DNA of 64,000 nucleotides from positions 310,001 through 374,000 of the forward strand of contig JALRME010000004.1 in NCBI GenBank assembly GCA_026120035.1, given 5' to 3'. Made by a program: the position numbers and the translations under genes. The notes below the pieces were generated by a model, which was not told where the DNA came from, made no database searches, and saw only the letters and a program-made list of their open reading frames with translations. Source of the stretch: Coleophoma eucalyptorum. Taxonomy: Eukaryota; Ascomycota; Leotiomycetes; Helotiales; Dermateaceae. Of the stretch, positions 21,170 through 33,029 are shown piece by piece. Position 1 is the stretch's first letter; the number at the start of each line of letters is the position of its first letter.

Positions 21170-22264
21170 ATGTCCCCCCCTCTCCAAATTGCAGTGTACA
21201 TCTCGGGACATGGATACGGACACTTCACCCGTACCGTCAACCTCCTCTCCCTCCTCTTACGCACTGAAAGATACAACTTTCACATTCGTACATCCTCATC
21301 GTTGCAGACATCTCCCCTCCCATACGCGTTACACCCCAGTATCATCCAAACAAATGCATACCAGCTTGATGGGGAACAATCACTACACTCTCTCCAGACC
21401 TTTGACCCCACCCTAGCACAAACAGAAGAAGCCCAGTTCCTCAAACAGCATGGTATCCAAGCAATCTTCTCAGACGCCATCTCCCTGCCGTGTCTCGTCG
21501 CACACTCCCTTAAAATCCCCTCAATCCTCATCACAAATTTCACCTTCGATAGCATATTCCAGGCGCTTCTGGACAATGCGCCAGGTTCCATGGACAAGGC
21601 TGCGCTACAGCTGAAGATTGATGAGATATCACGGGAATACGCGCTGGCACACACGGTCATTCGCCTACCGGGGTACGTTCCATTCATCTTCAAAGGCCCG
21701 CAAATCATAGACGTCCCGATGCATTTCAGGAAAGCAGTACGGGGCAGGAGTGAGACCTTCGCGGAACTAGGACTGCGGTGTCTTGAAGGGAAAAAGGTCC
21801 TGCTTCACTGTTTTGGAGGCCATGGTTTAGATGCTCCGTCCCAGACCCCAAAGTTGCCAGAAGGATGGGCATGCATAAGTCAGACCATTGATTGCCCGCC
21901 TTTCTTTTACAAGATCTCGCATAATGTTTACATGCCTGATCTTATTGGCGCGTGTGATGCTATCCTTGGAAAGCTTGGATGGGGGACGTGTTGTGAGGTC
22001 ATTGGGAATGGATATAAGCCCTTTATCTATGTTCCACGCAGTGCCTTTATCGAGGAGGTTGGCTTGCTGGGCTGGATGGAAAGTGCGCATCGAAGGATTG
22101 TTCGACTAGAAGTGGAGCAATATGAGAGCACGGATTGGCAGGGAGCAATTGAAGAAGCGCAGAAGATGAGCTTACAGGATCCAGAACTCAAAGCGGATTG
22201 GGCAAAGAATGATGCAGAGTTGGTTCAGATTGTGGGGGAAGTTCTTGACAGTGCATTGAATTAG
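21170..22264 (+). CDS. Glycosyltransferase-like protein related to the N-terminal domain of plant L-arabinokinase
   Basis: A 364-residue single-exon protein. It opens with a short beta strand and the loop ISGHGYGHFTR (residues ~10-20), which matches the GHGxGHxTR motif of the MurG/UGT-like domain found at the N-terminus of plant arabinokinases and in bacterial stand-alone relatives. The C-terminal half has CDAILGKLGWGTCCEVIGNG and PFIYVPRSAFIEE, the nucleotide-sugar binding side of GT-B folds. No GHMP kinase domain follows. I chose the Met directly before the fold; an in-frame Met 53 codons upstream adds Ser/Thr/Pro-rich sequence. A sugar-nucleotide substrate is inferred; the acceptor is unknown. 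No signal peptide or membrane helix is seen. Confidence 0.8.
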   Translation: MSPPLQIAVYISGHGYGHFTRTVNLLSLLLRTERYNFHIRTSSSLQTSPLPYALHPSIIQTNAYQLDGEQSLHSLQTFDPTLAQTEEAQFLKQHGIQAIFSDAISLPCLVAHSLKIPSILITNFTFDSIFQALLDNAPGSMDKAALQLKIDEISREYALAHTVIRLPGYVPFIFKGPQIIDVPMHFRKAVRGRSETFAELGLRCLEGKKVLLHCFGGHGLDAPSQTPKLPEGWACISQTIDCPPFFYKISHNVYMPDLIGACDAILGKLGWGTCCEVIGNGYKPFIYVPRSAFIEEVGLLGWMESAHRRIVRLEVEQYESTDWQGAIEEAQKMSLQDPELKADWAKNDAELVQIVGEVLDSALN

Positions 22265-23615
22265 ATCTGGGGTTTTCTTTTAGAAGCTAACATGGGATGG
22301 GAATTTCTTCCTCGCCAAAGACTTTTGAATTGTTAGCGGATAATATAGATAAGGGCATTGGCTAAGAACAGGTCCAAGGGATAGTTTTAGGAAAGCTCAT
22401 TAATAGACAAAGTATAATTAAGTAATCAATTGATAAATCGAACGACCGAACAAGCGTGACCAAATATCTTGAGGTATCCAAAACCGCGTACAAAGATTGA
22501 AAATAGCTGATAACAAGCAAGAGAAACTCACCGTTCATTGTTCTCGCGTTGCAACTGAAGTATTATTATGTATGTGTGGAACCTGGATACTGCGCATATG
22601 AGGAGAGACATTCCAGGCACCGCTGTTCTTCCTCAGCGACCAAGGCGCTGGTAGGTCGGTTCACAATAGCTCAAACTGTTGCAATGCGATCTCGCAGGCT
22701 TCTGTCGGGGAGAGCTCATCACCAGCATCTGCAATAGTTTCTCGAAGAATATCTTCGTGGCTGTGCATTGCTCTGGCGTGGTGGAAGTCGTGTAGAATGA
22801 GATAGAGGGTCAAGTATATGATCATTAGCTCTTGTACACCACTTATTATGAAGTTACCTGATTCCTTGAGAGGAAGCGGGAATGAGACTTCTGCGTAAGG
22901 GACGTTCCGAAGCGATTAGGCTAGTCAAACTTCATTGCAGTGTGATCCTTTGGATCCGAACAAAGGAAAGGGGGAACTGGCTTCTTGGCACTGATTTCTG
23001 GCGAAACTCTTACAACAGCGAAGCGCCCTACAGCTCTGTAAAGGTAGGAACCCAGTTGGGAGAATGGCCATGTCTTCCATGGCAGGTCTTATGGTCCAGC
23101 TTCGTAGCAGTTGCTATAAACCAATCAACAAGGAAGAGCGATTAACATCAGCTTTTATATATATATATATTATAGCAAGGTTGGGACCTACTTTATCAAA
23201 GACAGGCACGCATCTTTCTTGCGTTCCAATCCTTATCTTCCCAACTTCTGGTGCAATTAATTATGTGGCCTCATTTTTCCAACAAACTGCTGTCTTTAGG
23301 TCTACTCAAGGCCAATTCCAATCGCAAATTTTTACCAAGCAGACCCTAGACTTCTCAAAACCATTGCACGATATTTCATCAATAGACTACCAATTCGCCC
23401 AGGAGAACAGGACGTTTCCTGCCCAGTCATGTCAACAAGATATTTTAGTGCACAGTGTTGCAGCGCCTTTCGATAACGCGAGGGAGATTGTCGCCGCCCA
23501 AGATCTACACAGGTCACTGGATCCAGGCCGCAAGAGGTATTTGCCACCACACACCAAAGCCAGAATACGATCTACGTCAAAGAGGTCTTCTTTATGACGC
23601 AATCTCAAGGCAGCA
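22265..23615. other. Spacer with one weak coding-like segment
   Basis: No gene is assured. On the - strand 22825-22661 encodes 54 residues (HEDILRETIADAGDELS in the middle) whose charged helical composition looks protein-like, but no upstream exon was found. A short TA dinucleotide run lies near 23157-23172. Confidence 0.35.
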
Positions 23616-23657
23616 TTGCACGAAGAAGAAGCGACAGCATCTCAAGTTTATTTAAGC

Positions 23658-25082
23658 ATGCATATCTCCCAGTTTCTTTCGCATTGGACACATGAGGTGG
23701 AAGATGACTTCCAAGGGCCAGATGGAACTTCTGCAAAATGGGCCACAGATCACCCAGCGTCATGGGGCCAGGAGTCGAAAAGGATCGACTTGGGATCAGA
23801 CAGTGCATCCATAGCTATTGCCGTTGATCCCTCTGGCTCATTTCTAGCTGTTGCAGTCGAGAAAGAGATTTGGATCTACTCAACTTCATCCCTTGAGAGA
23901 ACTGAAGTTCTTGGAGGCCATACCGAAGATGTGCGCAAGGTTGCCTTCTGTCCACAATCCAAGTCAGACACCCCAGGCAACACCTTTACTCTAGCATCAA
24001 GCTCAAATCACAATACCGGATCTGGTAACATGGTTCTCCTATGGTATCTGGATCCCTCTGGCAAGGACAGAAATCCACAAACTTCCCCTCAACCAACTGT
24101 GGACTCGCTCACGACTGTAGCTTCACAGGCACTAGTGGGAGAGCTTCAGAAGTACGACTGGGATGAGAACGAGAAAGCTGTGCAAGAAATGATCAGAGCT
24201 TTTCGTAGAGATATCGCCACTGCCTGTCTTGCACACAACATTGAACACCGAACCATTCTCCCTGGCAGTTTCTTCGGATTCGGCTCTCCAGCTTTCAGCA
24301 ATGACGGTGCTTACCTATTTTTCAAGACCCATGCTCAATCTACCCAACATGGCATGCGACCGCCTGACCAACTACCGTGTATCAATGTCTGGAACACTTC
24401 CAAGAGCACAATTGATTTCGAATTACGGGGACACAGCGACTCTATTATGTGGGTTGGGATGAGCCCAGACAACAAGATGATCGCCTCTGCAGCTTGGGAT
24501 CAGACAATTCGCATATGGGATGTCAAGACAGGCGAATGTCTTCGCAACTTTGGACCCTTTGGCGGGCAGATGTGGTCCTGCGCATTTTCCCCCAATTCAA
24601 AATACATTGCCTTTCATCAAGGGAATCCGCAACGAATCACATTTGTGTACAATATTGAAAATGGCACCGAAGTCTCGAAAATGGAGGAGTTCAGAGACTG
24701 GGCTCGTTCTATGGACTGGAGTCCTGATGGGAAGTCTCTTGCTGCTGGCGGTGGTGGAGGCCGACTTTCTGTCTGGGATCCACAAACCGGAACACCTTCC
24801 CAAACTTGGCAGCTCTCCGTGAAGAAGATTCCTGGCGCAAGAGCCTTTCTAAGTGTTGTTGGGGTTCAGTTTATTGAGGGTGGCAAAAAGTTAATGTTCA
24901 AAATCACTGACGGCTCCATCGAAGTCTATGACTTTGGACAGAATCTGAAATGGCATTTTGGGAAAAGTGAAGAGGACAAGGTGACTACTTCATCGGGAGA
25001 AGAGACTGTTTGTTGGTCCCAAAAGCTGGGAATGATCATCTCTGCTGATGCAGATGCAAGAATTCGGTTCTGGAAGCTTTAA
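23658..25082 (+). CDS. WD40 repeat protein
   Basis: A 474-residue beta-propeller protein from the chosen Met (HISQFLSHW); an in-frame Met 14 codons upstream is the alternative. The N-terminal part holds a short lead-in and repeats ending in VAVEKEIWIYS and VLLWYLDP. An insert around residues 140-205 is predicted helical (ENEKAVQEMIRAFRRDIA). Clear WD repeats follow: INVWN, TIRIWDVKTGE, RLSVWDP, IEVYDFG and a final ARIRFWKL that closes the propeller. Such proteins are scaffolds; no catalytic domain is fused, and in particular no NACHT or HET domain. Partner and process cannot be read. The frame is intact and intronless. Confidence 0.88.
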   Translation: MHISQFLSHWTHEVEDDFQGPDGTSAKWATDHPASWGQESKRIDLGSDSASIAIAVDPSGSFLAVAVEKEIWIYSTSSLERTEVLGGHTEDVRKVAFCPQSKSDTPGNTFTLASSSNHNTGSGNMVLLWYLDPSGKDRNPQTSPQPTVDSLTTVASQALVGELQKYDWDENEKAVQEMIRAFRRDIATACLAHNIEHRTILPGSFFGFGSPAFSNDGAYLFFKTHAQSTQHGMRPPDQLPCINVWNTSKSTIDFELRGHSDSIMWVGMSPDNKMIASAAWDQTIRIWDVKTGECLRNFGPFGGQMWSCAFSPNSKYIAFHQGNPQRITFVYNIENGTEVSKMEEFRDWARSMDWSPDGKSLAAGGGGGRLSVWDPQTGTPSQTWQLSVKKIPGARAFLSVVGVQFIEGGKKLMFKITDGSIEVYDFGQNLKWHFGKSEEDKVTTSSGEETVCWSQKLGMIISADADARIRFWKL

Positions 25083-26164
25083 AGTATCGGTTCTTTCGGT
25101 GCTGCTAAAAATGTATTCCTTGCTTTCTAGTATCTAGTATATTGGGCCAACCATTATCTGGCAAGAATGAGGCTATTTTCATTTATATGTATTGCAATGA
25201 ACGATTCTGGGACATCAATGGAAGTCGCAATGACTATGTATCGGCCTAGTAGAATGAAAGTAAAGGCTGCCTGAAAGACTTATTTACAAGCAGGTGTCTA
25301 TCACATGATTTTATGGCCCTCTTTCAAATAATATATGCATGTTTCAGGTTAAGTATTTGCTGGGTGATTTCTTTACAAAAGGCCTCGTTCCGGGTTTCCT
25401 AATTGTAGGGTGGGTCAGTAACAAACGGCTTCGCTCGCTCCCCTTTACTATTAGCCTAAAGATCATTAACTTAGATATCGTCAAATAGGTAAGACGGTTG
25501 GCGAAGTTTCCACAATAGGAAATTTGCATAAGCCAAAGTGTTTCAGGTCCTTAATTTCAGTCAAGTGCCGAGTGTGGCCCGGTAATGATTTCCTTTTGAG
25601 AGTATTATACAAACCTCTACGACCCTTTAGAATCTGAGCTGATAAAAATATTACGCGCACCAATTGTTTTTAATATTCATGAGTTCTAGGTTGATGGTAT
25701 TTAGGCTAATCACAAAAGGGAGAGAGCAGAAGCCATTTTTTACGTACGAGACGAACCAATATTCCCACCACCCGTCCACCTTCAATCTGTTAAGGTTGTT
25801 TCCTCCGATATCTGAGTTGCTTATGTAGGGGCATATCATGCACCACAGAAGAAAACTACCATGGCGCTGCACATCCTTTCCTAGAAGACTCAGCGAAATT
25901 TCCGCAGAAAGGACGGCAAAAGCCGATCAGTACGTTGTAGAAACCATGTGGTGACAGAACTAACATCATAGGAGCGCGTGGGAATGGGTAAATAGATATT
26001 GAATCGTCACGGCGAATACCGCTTTGATATTTTGAAGCCAGGAATGCTGGGAATGGATAAATAATCTAGGAAAGCTTACCAGGTGTGTGGATTATGTATA
26101 TATATAACATAAACTCTTGAGGATAGAAGAATATTCAGACAATACCACATCTCCAATCGCCAAT
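25083..26164. other. AT-rich spacer upstream of the GH43 gene, with a possible retroelement scrap
   Basis: Between 25339 and 25488 a 49-residue + strand frame contains LLGDFFTKGL, resembling the DFFTKxL end of Ty1/copia RNase H. No flanking repeat was recognised. GGCTAA, the core of the XlnR site, occurs at 25704-25709 and inverted at 25451-25456; both fall in the upstream region of the GH43 gene. Confidence 0.4.
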
Positions 26165-27811
26165 ATGAAATATCTCACTATCATTCTCTCCGTGGTTCTA
26201 GCTCTTGTTGAGAGTCAGCAGACTTTCAACAATCCTGTCCTCTGGGAAGACCTTGCCGACGCCGATGTCTTCCGTGTAGATGATATATTTTATTATTCGG
26301 CTTCAACTATGTAAGAAAAAACATCCACCGAATTTGAATGTCTCAAACCTCGGAGATGTTATCAGAATTTCCCCGTACCGTTCTCAATTAGGCAATACTG
26401 ACTGATTCTTAGGCACTATTCTCCAGGAGCCCCGATCCTCAAATCTCTGGACTTGGTTAACTGGGAGTTTGTTGGCCACTCGGTGCCAACCCTCGACTTT
26501 CTCGATAACCCCGCTTACAACCTCACTGATGGCCGGGCTTACGTGGAAGGTATCTGGGCATCGTTCCTTAGATACCGTAACAGCAATGGATTATTCTACT
26601 GGGGAGGCTGCATCCAGTTCACCCATACCTATATTTATACCTCTCCTTCTCCAGAAGGACCTTGGGAACAGTCATCCATGATCGACAACTGCTACTATGA
26701 TGCAGGATTACTCATAGACGATACCGATACGATGTACGTCTCTTTTGGGAGTACGAATATCAGCGTGGCCATGCTCTCCTCGGACGGCCTAAGCGAGGTC
26801 AGCTCTCAGATAGTGTACAATTCCACTGTGGGCTACATCGAGGGATCTCGCATGTACCAGATCAACGGCATCTACTATATCATTGTAACCGAGCCTGATG
26901 CCGGTGAATTTGTCTTGAAGTCAAGCGGCGGGCCCTTTGGGCCTTACGAGCTTGGGAATTTGGTAAATCTAACACCAACTCCCGTTTCAGGCGCCGGATT
27001 CCCGCACCAAGGAGGCTTGGTCGATACTCCGGATGGAGATTGGTACTACATGAGCTTTGTGGACGCCTACCCCGGCGGACGTATCCCCGTTCTCGCCCCT
27101 TTGACATTCGACTCCGACGGATGGCCAACAGTAAATCTCGTTGATGGCGCATGGGGAAAATCTTACCCCATGCCAGCCGATGCCCAAGTCCTGGCCTCCC
27201 CTACTGGAATTGACACCTTTAGTGGGACCTCCCTCGGCCCGCAGTGGGAATGGAACCACAATCCAGACACGACGAAATTCTCCATTAACAATGGTCTCAC
27301 GCTTCAGACAGCCACCGTAACCACAGATCTGTATTCTGCACGCAATACCCTCACGCACCGCACCCTGGGACCCAACTCCACGGCGACGGTCCAGATTGAT
27401 TATTCGTCTATGGTTGACGGAGATCAGGCGGGCTTGACACTCTTCAGAGACTCATCGGCGTGGATTGGAATCGTGCGCGATTCCGGAGCGTACAGTGTCG
27501 TGGTGGTGAACGACATCACGATGGACGAGTCGTGGAATACTGTCGATTTCGGCACGGAAGTTGCAAGAGCGGGCGATCTCCCTTGCTGTCAGATTTGGCT
27601 CCGTGTTTACGGGGACTTCGCGCCTGATGGGACGCACCAGGGAGTTTTCTCTTACAGTGTGAATGGTGATGATTTTGTCGAGATTGGGGGGGCTTTTGAT
27701 ATGATCACTAATTGGACTTATTTTATGGGCTATAGGTTTGGCATCTTTAATCATGCTACGATTGCACTGGGAGGGTCTGTATTGGTGGAGCAGTTTGAGA
27801 TCTCGCAGTGA
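26165..27811 (+). CDS. Secreted glycoside hydrolase family 43 (beta-xylosidase/arabinofuranosidase type)
   Basis: A 514-residue secreted enzyme acting on plant cell-wall xylose or arabinose linkages. Two exons, 26165-26310 and 26413-27811, join as ATG across the intron. Residues 1-18 form a signal peptide (KYLTIILSVVLALVES). The five-bladed propeller begins with ADADVFRVDD, where Asp32 is the likely base; the DAGLLIDDTD segment carries the pKa-setting Asp and IEGSRMY carries the likely acid, Glu192. FPHQGGLVDTPDGDWY is the usual GH43 HQG segment. A C-terminal beta-sandwich (~340-514) with TVQIDYSSMVDGDQAGL resembles the accessory domain of GH43 xylosidases. The in-frame Met 16 codons upstream would hide the signal peptide, so I rejected it. 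Exact activity is not decidable. Confidence 0.92.
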
Positions 27812-29649
27812 AGAGTTGGCTAGTATCCAAGGGCGATAGTTTGAAATTGAATAATCGACGGGCTAATTATTATAGGAGATGTAGAGAATTAGGGCTAAAA
27901 TTTCTGTGGATATCTTCTCTTCTCAGTCAAACGTTGTCCATTATTGTGGACTTTCGATCATTAAGACCTAGTCTATACATTATATAATTTCCTTACGGAC
28001 CTGAATATCATTCTGTCATTATCCTCTAATTTTAATCGCCTTGCAAAATTGTAAAGTTAGTTCATTTTACCTCAAGTTCACCAAGCTCTTTTCTGAATAT
28101 GTCATTTATATTATTTTAAGGCCACTTATTATATACCAACCATATGATTATACCTATTATTATGATTTCACTAGTTGAGCCCGCTGCATCCCTTTGCACT
28201 AGTTCCATCAAAGCAATATTATCAAACAACGAAACGACTTTTTCTTTCAAATCCGCCTTCCTAGTTAGGGTTATTGTTGAAGTTGGATTATGGTTCGACT
28301 TGGATTTTAGTTGGAATTGGAGGGTTTATACAAAGTCCCTGTCGAACATCCTTGACGAGTCCGACGCACGAGAGTACACATACGGAAGTCACGGAAGTTC
28401 ATAGGAAGCGACTACCTCAGCGCTTAAAACTCAATAATAATACTTCTTTAATCTTAAATGCACAGGGCAATACCGAGACCTCTGTGGTGAAAACATATAA
28501 ATTACTAATAAAAAAAACCTCCATTGACCAAAGCATACCAGATCAGCCCCTTTTTCTTGAACCTCGTTGAGTTACCGCTACTTTCGCAGAAGACTGTCGT
28601 GTACGAAGTATAGAGTAATTTGATATTGACTTATTTACTAGGCTTAATTTGGTTAGTGCACTGCATATAGCCTTTGTAGGTCTCTGACTATCCTCCATAA
28701 TGCGTAAGAATCATTATCTCTAGTGTAAATATCACTAATTTTAAGCGTTGAAGCAATCACACCCTACCTATGGACGGAAAGTCATACCCAGATAAGTCGC
28801 TCGGCCTAACCCACCAAACTATACACCTTTAAACCATTAGCGACACGCTAAATAGGTCACAAGCTTTCTAGTATTAACCCAGGCTTCCATTCTTATCTTG
28901 CATTTGTCCTCTATTTGTTCTTAGCATAAACACCATTATTACTGATAGTTATCTCTTATCGCAATACAAGACAAGACCTATTGTAACTTGTGCACTATTT
29001 TAGAAGATTTAGACGTACGAATATCTCCAAATGGGTGGAGTGATGTATTGGTTAGCATATCTTACAACGGCCTAAGCAGCTGAGATAGCTAAACATCAAG
29101 TACGTATATATCTATATAACTATTGCCTATCTAAACACGAACTCTGCTAATTCAAGAAAGTGTTAGGAAGTAGCACTTAGCCTTCCTCTTGGTTATGCTT
29201 ATAACCCTTCACAATGATTAGTCCTAGCACGACTAAGTAAAAGACCGTACTAATTCTTAAGAGTTTTGTATATAAGTTAACAATCTTAAGGGTCGCTAAT
29301 ATAGAGTCGGAAATAAAGGAAGAGGTTCTACGCTACTAGCTTTACAAAATACCGAACGCCAAATAGGTTTAGAAGTAAAGAAGAAACAACCAAATTGTTA
29401 ATTGTCGGAATATCGTTATTAAGTCGTCAAACGACGCCGGGACACTCGTTTGCACACCTGTTTGTACCTTGCCATAAACACCACCTGTTGGCAATTACGT
29501 ATTATTACGAACGGAGGTCGAATCAGTACCTGTTCTGTTTGTATTACAAAAAGAATGAAGGTATTGTTAAGACCTCCATCACACAAACAAATAAGAAAGG
29601 ATTGGAGCTCGGTCTAGTGGATTGATATCTTATATAGATGGTATCTCAC
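27812..29649. other. AT-rich gene-poor stretch
   Basis: 1.8 kb with no supported gene. Open frames are short, rich in Leu/Ile/Lys/Asn/Tyr and interrupted. The look fits a decayed repeat, possibly altered by RIP, but I found no terminal repeats or transposase motif. Confidence 0.45.
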
Positions 29650-31296
29650 CTAGTCAACCCAGGTGAACTTCGCCCTAGGATGATCTCTACGTAATCTTGG
29701 GCCTCTCTCATCAGCCAGAAATGTTTCTCTCATAGAAGCATTCTCACGCTCATAGCCCATACTAAAAACGCCTCTCTTTTGTAATTCAGGAAACAAGAAC
29801 TTGATAATATCCTCAAACGTGCCCGGCGAGATAGCGTAAGCCAGATTGAAGCCATCAATCCCTGCGGTATCGATCCAGTGTTGCAGGATATTAGCGACCG
29901 TCTCCGGTGATCCGATAGCACGAGCATGAGCACCACCAACAGCCAGCTCTTGCAATACTCTTCGGCGGGTCCATTTCACGCCTGCTGATCCTGGCACGGT
30001 AGTAGACCAAGTGTTGACCATGGATTGAATAGCGCCGTTGCCAGAGAAGCGGAAATCCTCGTCTTCGTCGTATTTCGAGAGATCATGGCCTGTCCAGCCT
30101 CCGAATAATGCGGCAGTTCCCTCAAAGTCTGCATACGTGAGATATTCTTCGTATTTTGCCTGTGCTGTCTCATCGGTCTCGTCAATAATTATGAGGATAC
30201 CGACTAGAAGCTTGATGCTGTCTGCACTTCTTCCATGCTGGACTGCCTGCCCGCTGTGTTCTTATCAAAACTTTGGTTCTTTTCAATATAGAAAAGTGGC
30301 TAAAGTCTTACCGTATCTCGTCGGCTAACTTTTTTACATTTTTAGGCTCCATTCCTGGCAAAAACATAGCTTCTGAATGTTTTGCAGCAAACGCTTTGCC
30401 GGCTCTATATACATGTTAGTTTTGCAGTATCTCCCGAGAGATTAATGAAACATACGAGGGAGCTCCTGCCTGGAAAATGAATGGTGTTCGCTGCCTTGAC
30501 GGATGCAACTGGTTTGTCGCTGTAACCTTGAAATATTTGCTATGATGTATTATTCGTGCCAGTTCATACATACTTACTTAATGAGGGCAGAACCTACCCT
30601 TCATGCTCGATTCTTCGGACTTCTGAAGGATCACTATACACGCCTGACCCCCTATCTTTGATCCGAGCACCATCCTTCCAGCTTCCTTCGAGAAGTTTAT
30701 AGACGACGTCCATATATTCCTCAGCTCTTGCATAGCGCTCATCGTGGGGGATTTCTTCTTCTAGACCAAAGGCTTTGGCGGCACTCTGTAGGTATGAAGT
30801 CACAATATTCCAGCCAATGCGGCCATTAGTGATATGGTCGAGTGTTGCAAATCTACGAGCCAGTGTATAGGGATTCTCATAGGTTGTCGAGGCGGTCACC
30901 GCAAATGGGAGGGTCTTTGTTGCCGCTGCCATTGCAGAAATAATGAGACTAAATGGGTATTTGTCAACAACCACCCTTCTTAGAAAGACACCTAGAACTC
31001 ACAAAGGATCTCCTAGTGGGAATTGAGCACCTAATTCGACAGCAGGTGTGATATTTCCAGGTCCACGATAAACATCATAGATTCCGAGGTGGTCAGCCAG
31101 GAACAGGCCGTGGAAGCTGCCCGCTTCAAGCGTCTTTGCAAGCTCAATCCAGTAGGAGAGATCTTCGTAGTTACCAGCACGGTCCTTGGGATGCTTCCAA
31201 AGCCCTAATTTATGGTTAGAAAACTTAAGATATATGTTCACGGGGCTATTTACCAGGAGACAGATGACCTGGAGTGAACATTGCAAAGGCATTCAT
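29650..31296 (-). CDS. Flavin-dependent luciferase-like monooxygenase, NtaA/SnaA/DszA group
   Basis: A 458-residue FMN-dependent monooxygenase of the bacterial luciferase-like superfamily, group of nitrilotriacetate and dibenzothiophene-sulfone monooxygenases; these need reduced flavin from a separate reductase. Six exons join in frame: 31296-31254, 31204-31003, 30948-30598, 30539-30456, 30404-30312 and 30253-29650, with introns of 49-58 bases. Recognisable segments are GHLSPG-LWKHPKDRAG, ADHLGIYDVY, AMAAAT, STTYENPYTLARRFATLDHITNGRIGWNIVTS, HDERYARAEEYMDV and DGFNLAYAISPGTFEDI, all family-like. Upstream of the chosen Met the frame reads KKWL, as in homologues, but is closed by a TAG; the first Met candidate beyond is one base out of frame. 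So the 5' end may be damaged or may have another exon. Substrate unknown. Confidence 0.88.
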
Positions 31297-33029
31297 AAGC
31301 CATTTTTTGGACTATCCTGATTTGCCATCTTTCCAAAAAATATTTCACTAGCTTCAGTTATTCTAGAATATAAAACTCAACGAGCATTTTCGGAGGGGAA
31401 TTTATGGGACTTTAAGTGAGCAGCCAAGTGAATACGATTGGAAAATCGAATGATTGACCCAGGAATATATTACTACACACATCCCACTTTCGTAGACTCA
31501 ATTGTCTCATATCATCTCCTCACAAGCTAGTTGGCTTTATGGAGTTGAAGAAGCTCATTATAAAAGAGTTCTATTCGTTCGGACGTTGTTGTCCGATCAC
31601 ATGGTGCAAATGGTCATACTGATCCACCATTGCGTGCTCCCTGCATTGCTTGCAGCTGCAACCTGCTATCCAACAAAGTGCTGACGCTCTTATTCGGTTT
31701 GAAGTACGTACTGTCTCAACTTTGCATGTCTAACATTCCTGATTATATTGATCCTGACCACGACGCTCCCTTCCACGACAACCAAAGCTCATCCGAGAGA
31801 ATACTCTTTCTTGTAAGGAAATTTCAACAGATATTAATAGATTATGCGCAGAAAGACTCGAGTCATACTATTTCTGCCATGAAATTTCTGGAATGTAAAT
31901 GGCCTTTTCTGGATGACCGTAACGGTGCTTATCTAGTGTTAACTATACTTAAATATAGTATCGGAACTTACCTTACTCTTCGCTTAAGACTAACAAGATT
32001 CTTACTCAACTTCGGGTTAATATAGATTCTTTATCTGCTAGGATACTACATGAAAGTCTCTATGTCATTCTGAACCAAGACCAGTTCGAGGGTTGTTTGT
32101 GCTCATGTGAGGATAAAGAAGGCCAACAGCCTATTATTTTGGTAAAATATCCTAATGAGCACTTAGCCATTAAAATCGAGTATGATCTCATGTTGCAGTA
32201 ATCGGTTGTATAAGAAGATATCTATGGGTGATGACTAGAAGTACCCTGTGAAGAATACAGTGAGTAGGTATGGATGACTAAGCTTTCGCACACTGTCACC
32301 AGTATTATCATCAGTGTGGTCATGTGACATGAACTCATACCGTGCGTTAATATAATAATTGTCAACCCAGGTCATAAAAGCCAACCCAGCTTGTCACTTT
32401 AGCTCGTCATTCTGCCCCTCATGGAAGCCCAAGCCTATCACCCTTAAATAATATAGGGTGAATCCTTTCAAGAAGCCCCAACTGAGAGAAGGATTAGTCG
32501 ACGGCTGAACAATAATCCTGTATACCACGACGGCATACATGGAGCCCCTTTTAAAATCCTGCCGCCGATCATGTAGTTCTCCAGCGCGGTCTACAGTAAG
32601 TGTAATCTCACAGGCAATGAGCGAATTCATGCCCAGCGCCAGCGATCCAGGATCAGAGGCGCAGTCTGAAACTTGACAGTTTCTAAAAGCGTTAAGCGAC
32701 GAGCAGCGCTCGCGAATCAAGAGCCCGAGCGTGGCGATCCCGTTTCCATCGAGTAGATCAGATCTCCACCTCCCCCGGGACGAAAGGTAAGTCACTGTAA
32801 GTAAGCTGTATGGAATTAAGGCTGATGAGGGGCAGGGTTATGATTTATGCTGCTTCGTGCCGTCCTGGTGCTCCTTATATGAGCACCCATCGCAGAGTAG
32901 GCTTCTCCCGGCTTTTGCTGTCCAGGACGTCCTTTTTGCATCCTTTCTAATATTTCTGACTTTTCGCGACGCATATTGACCTGATTTTATCATATCGCTC
33001 TCGATCTTATATAAGACTATTGCGCAAAG
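31297..33029. other. AT-rich spacer without supported gene
   Basis: The longest open frame (31630-32025, +, 131 residues) has no recognisable motif and an AT-driven composition. The stretch 32400-33000 includes the promoter of the next gene. Confidence 0.5.
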
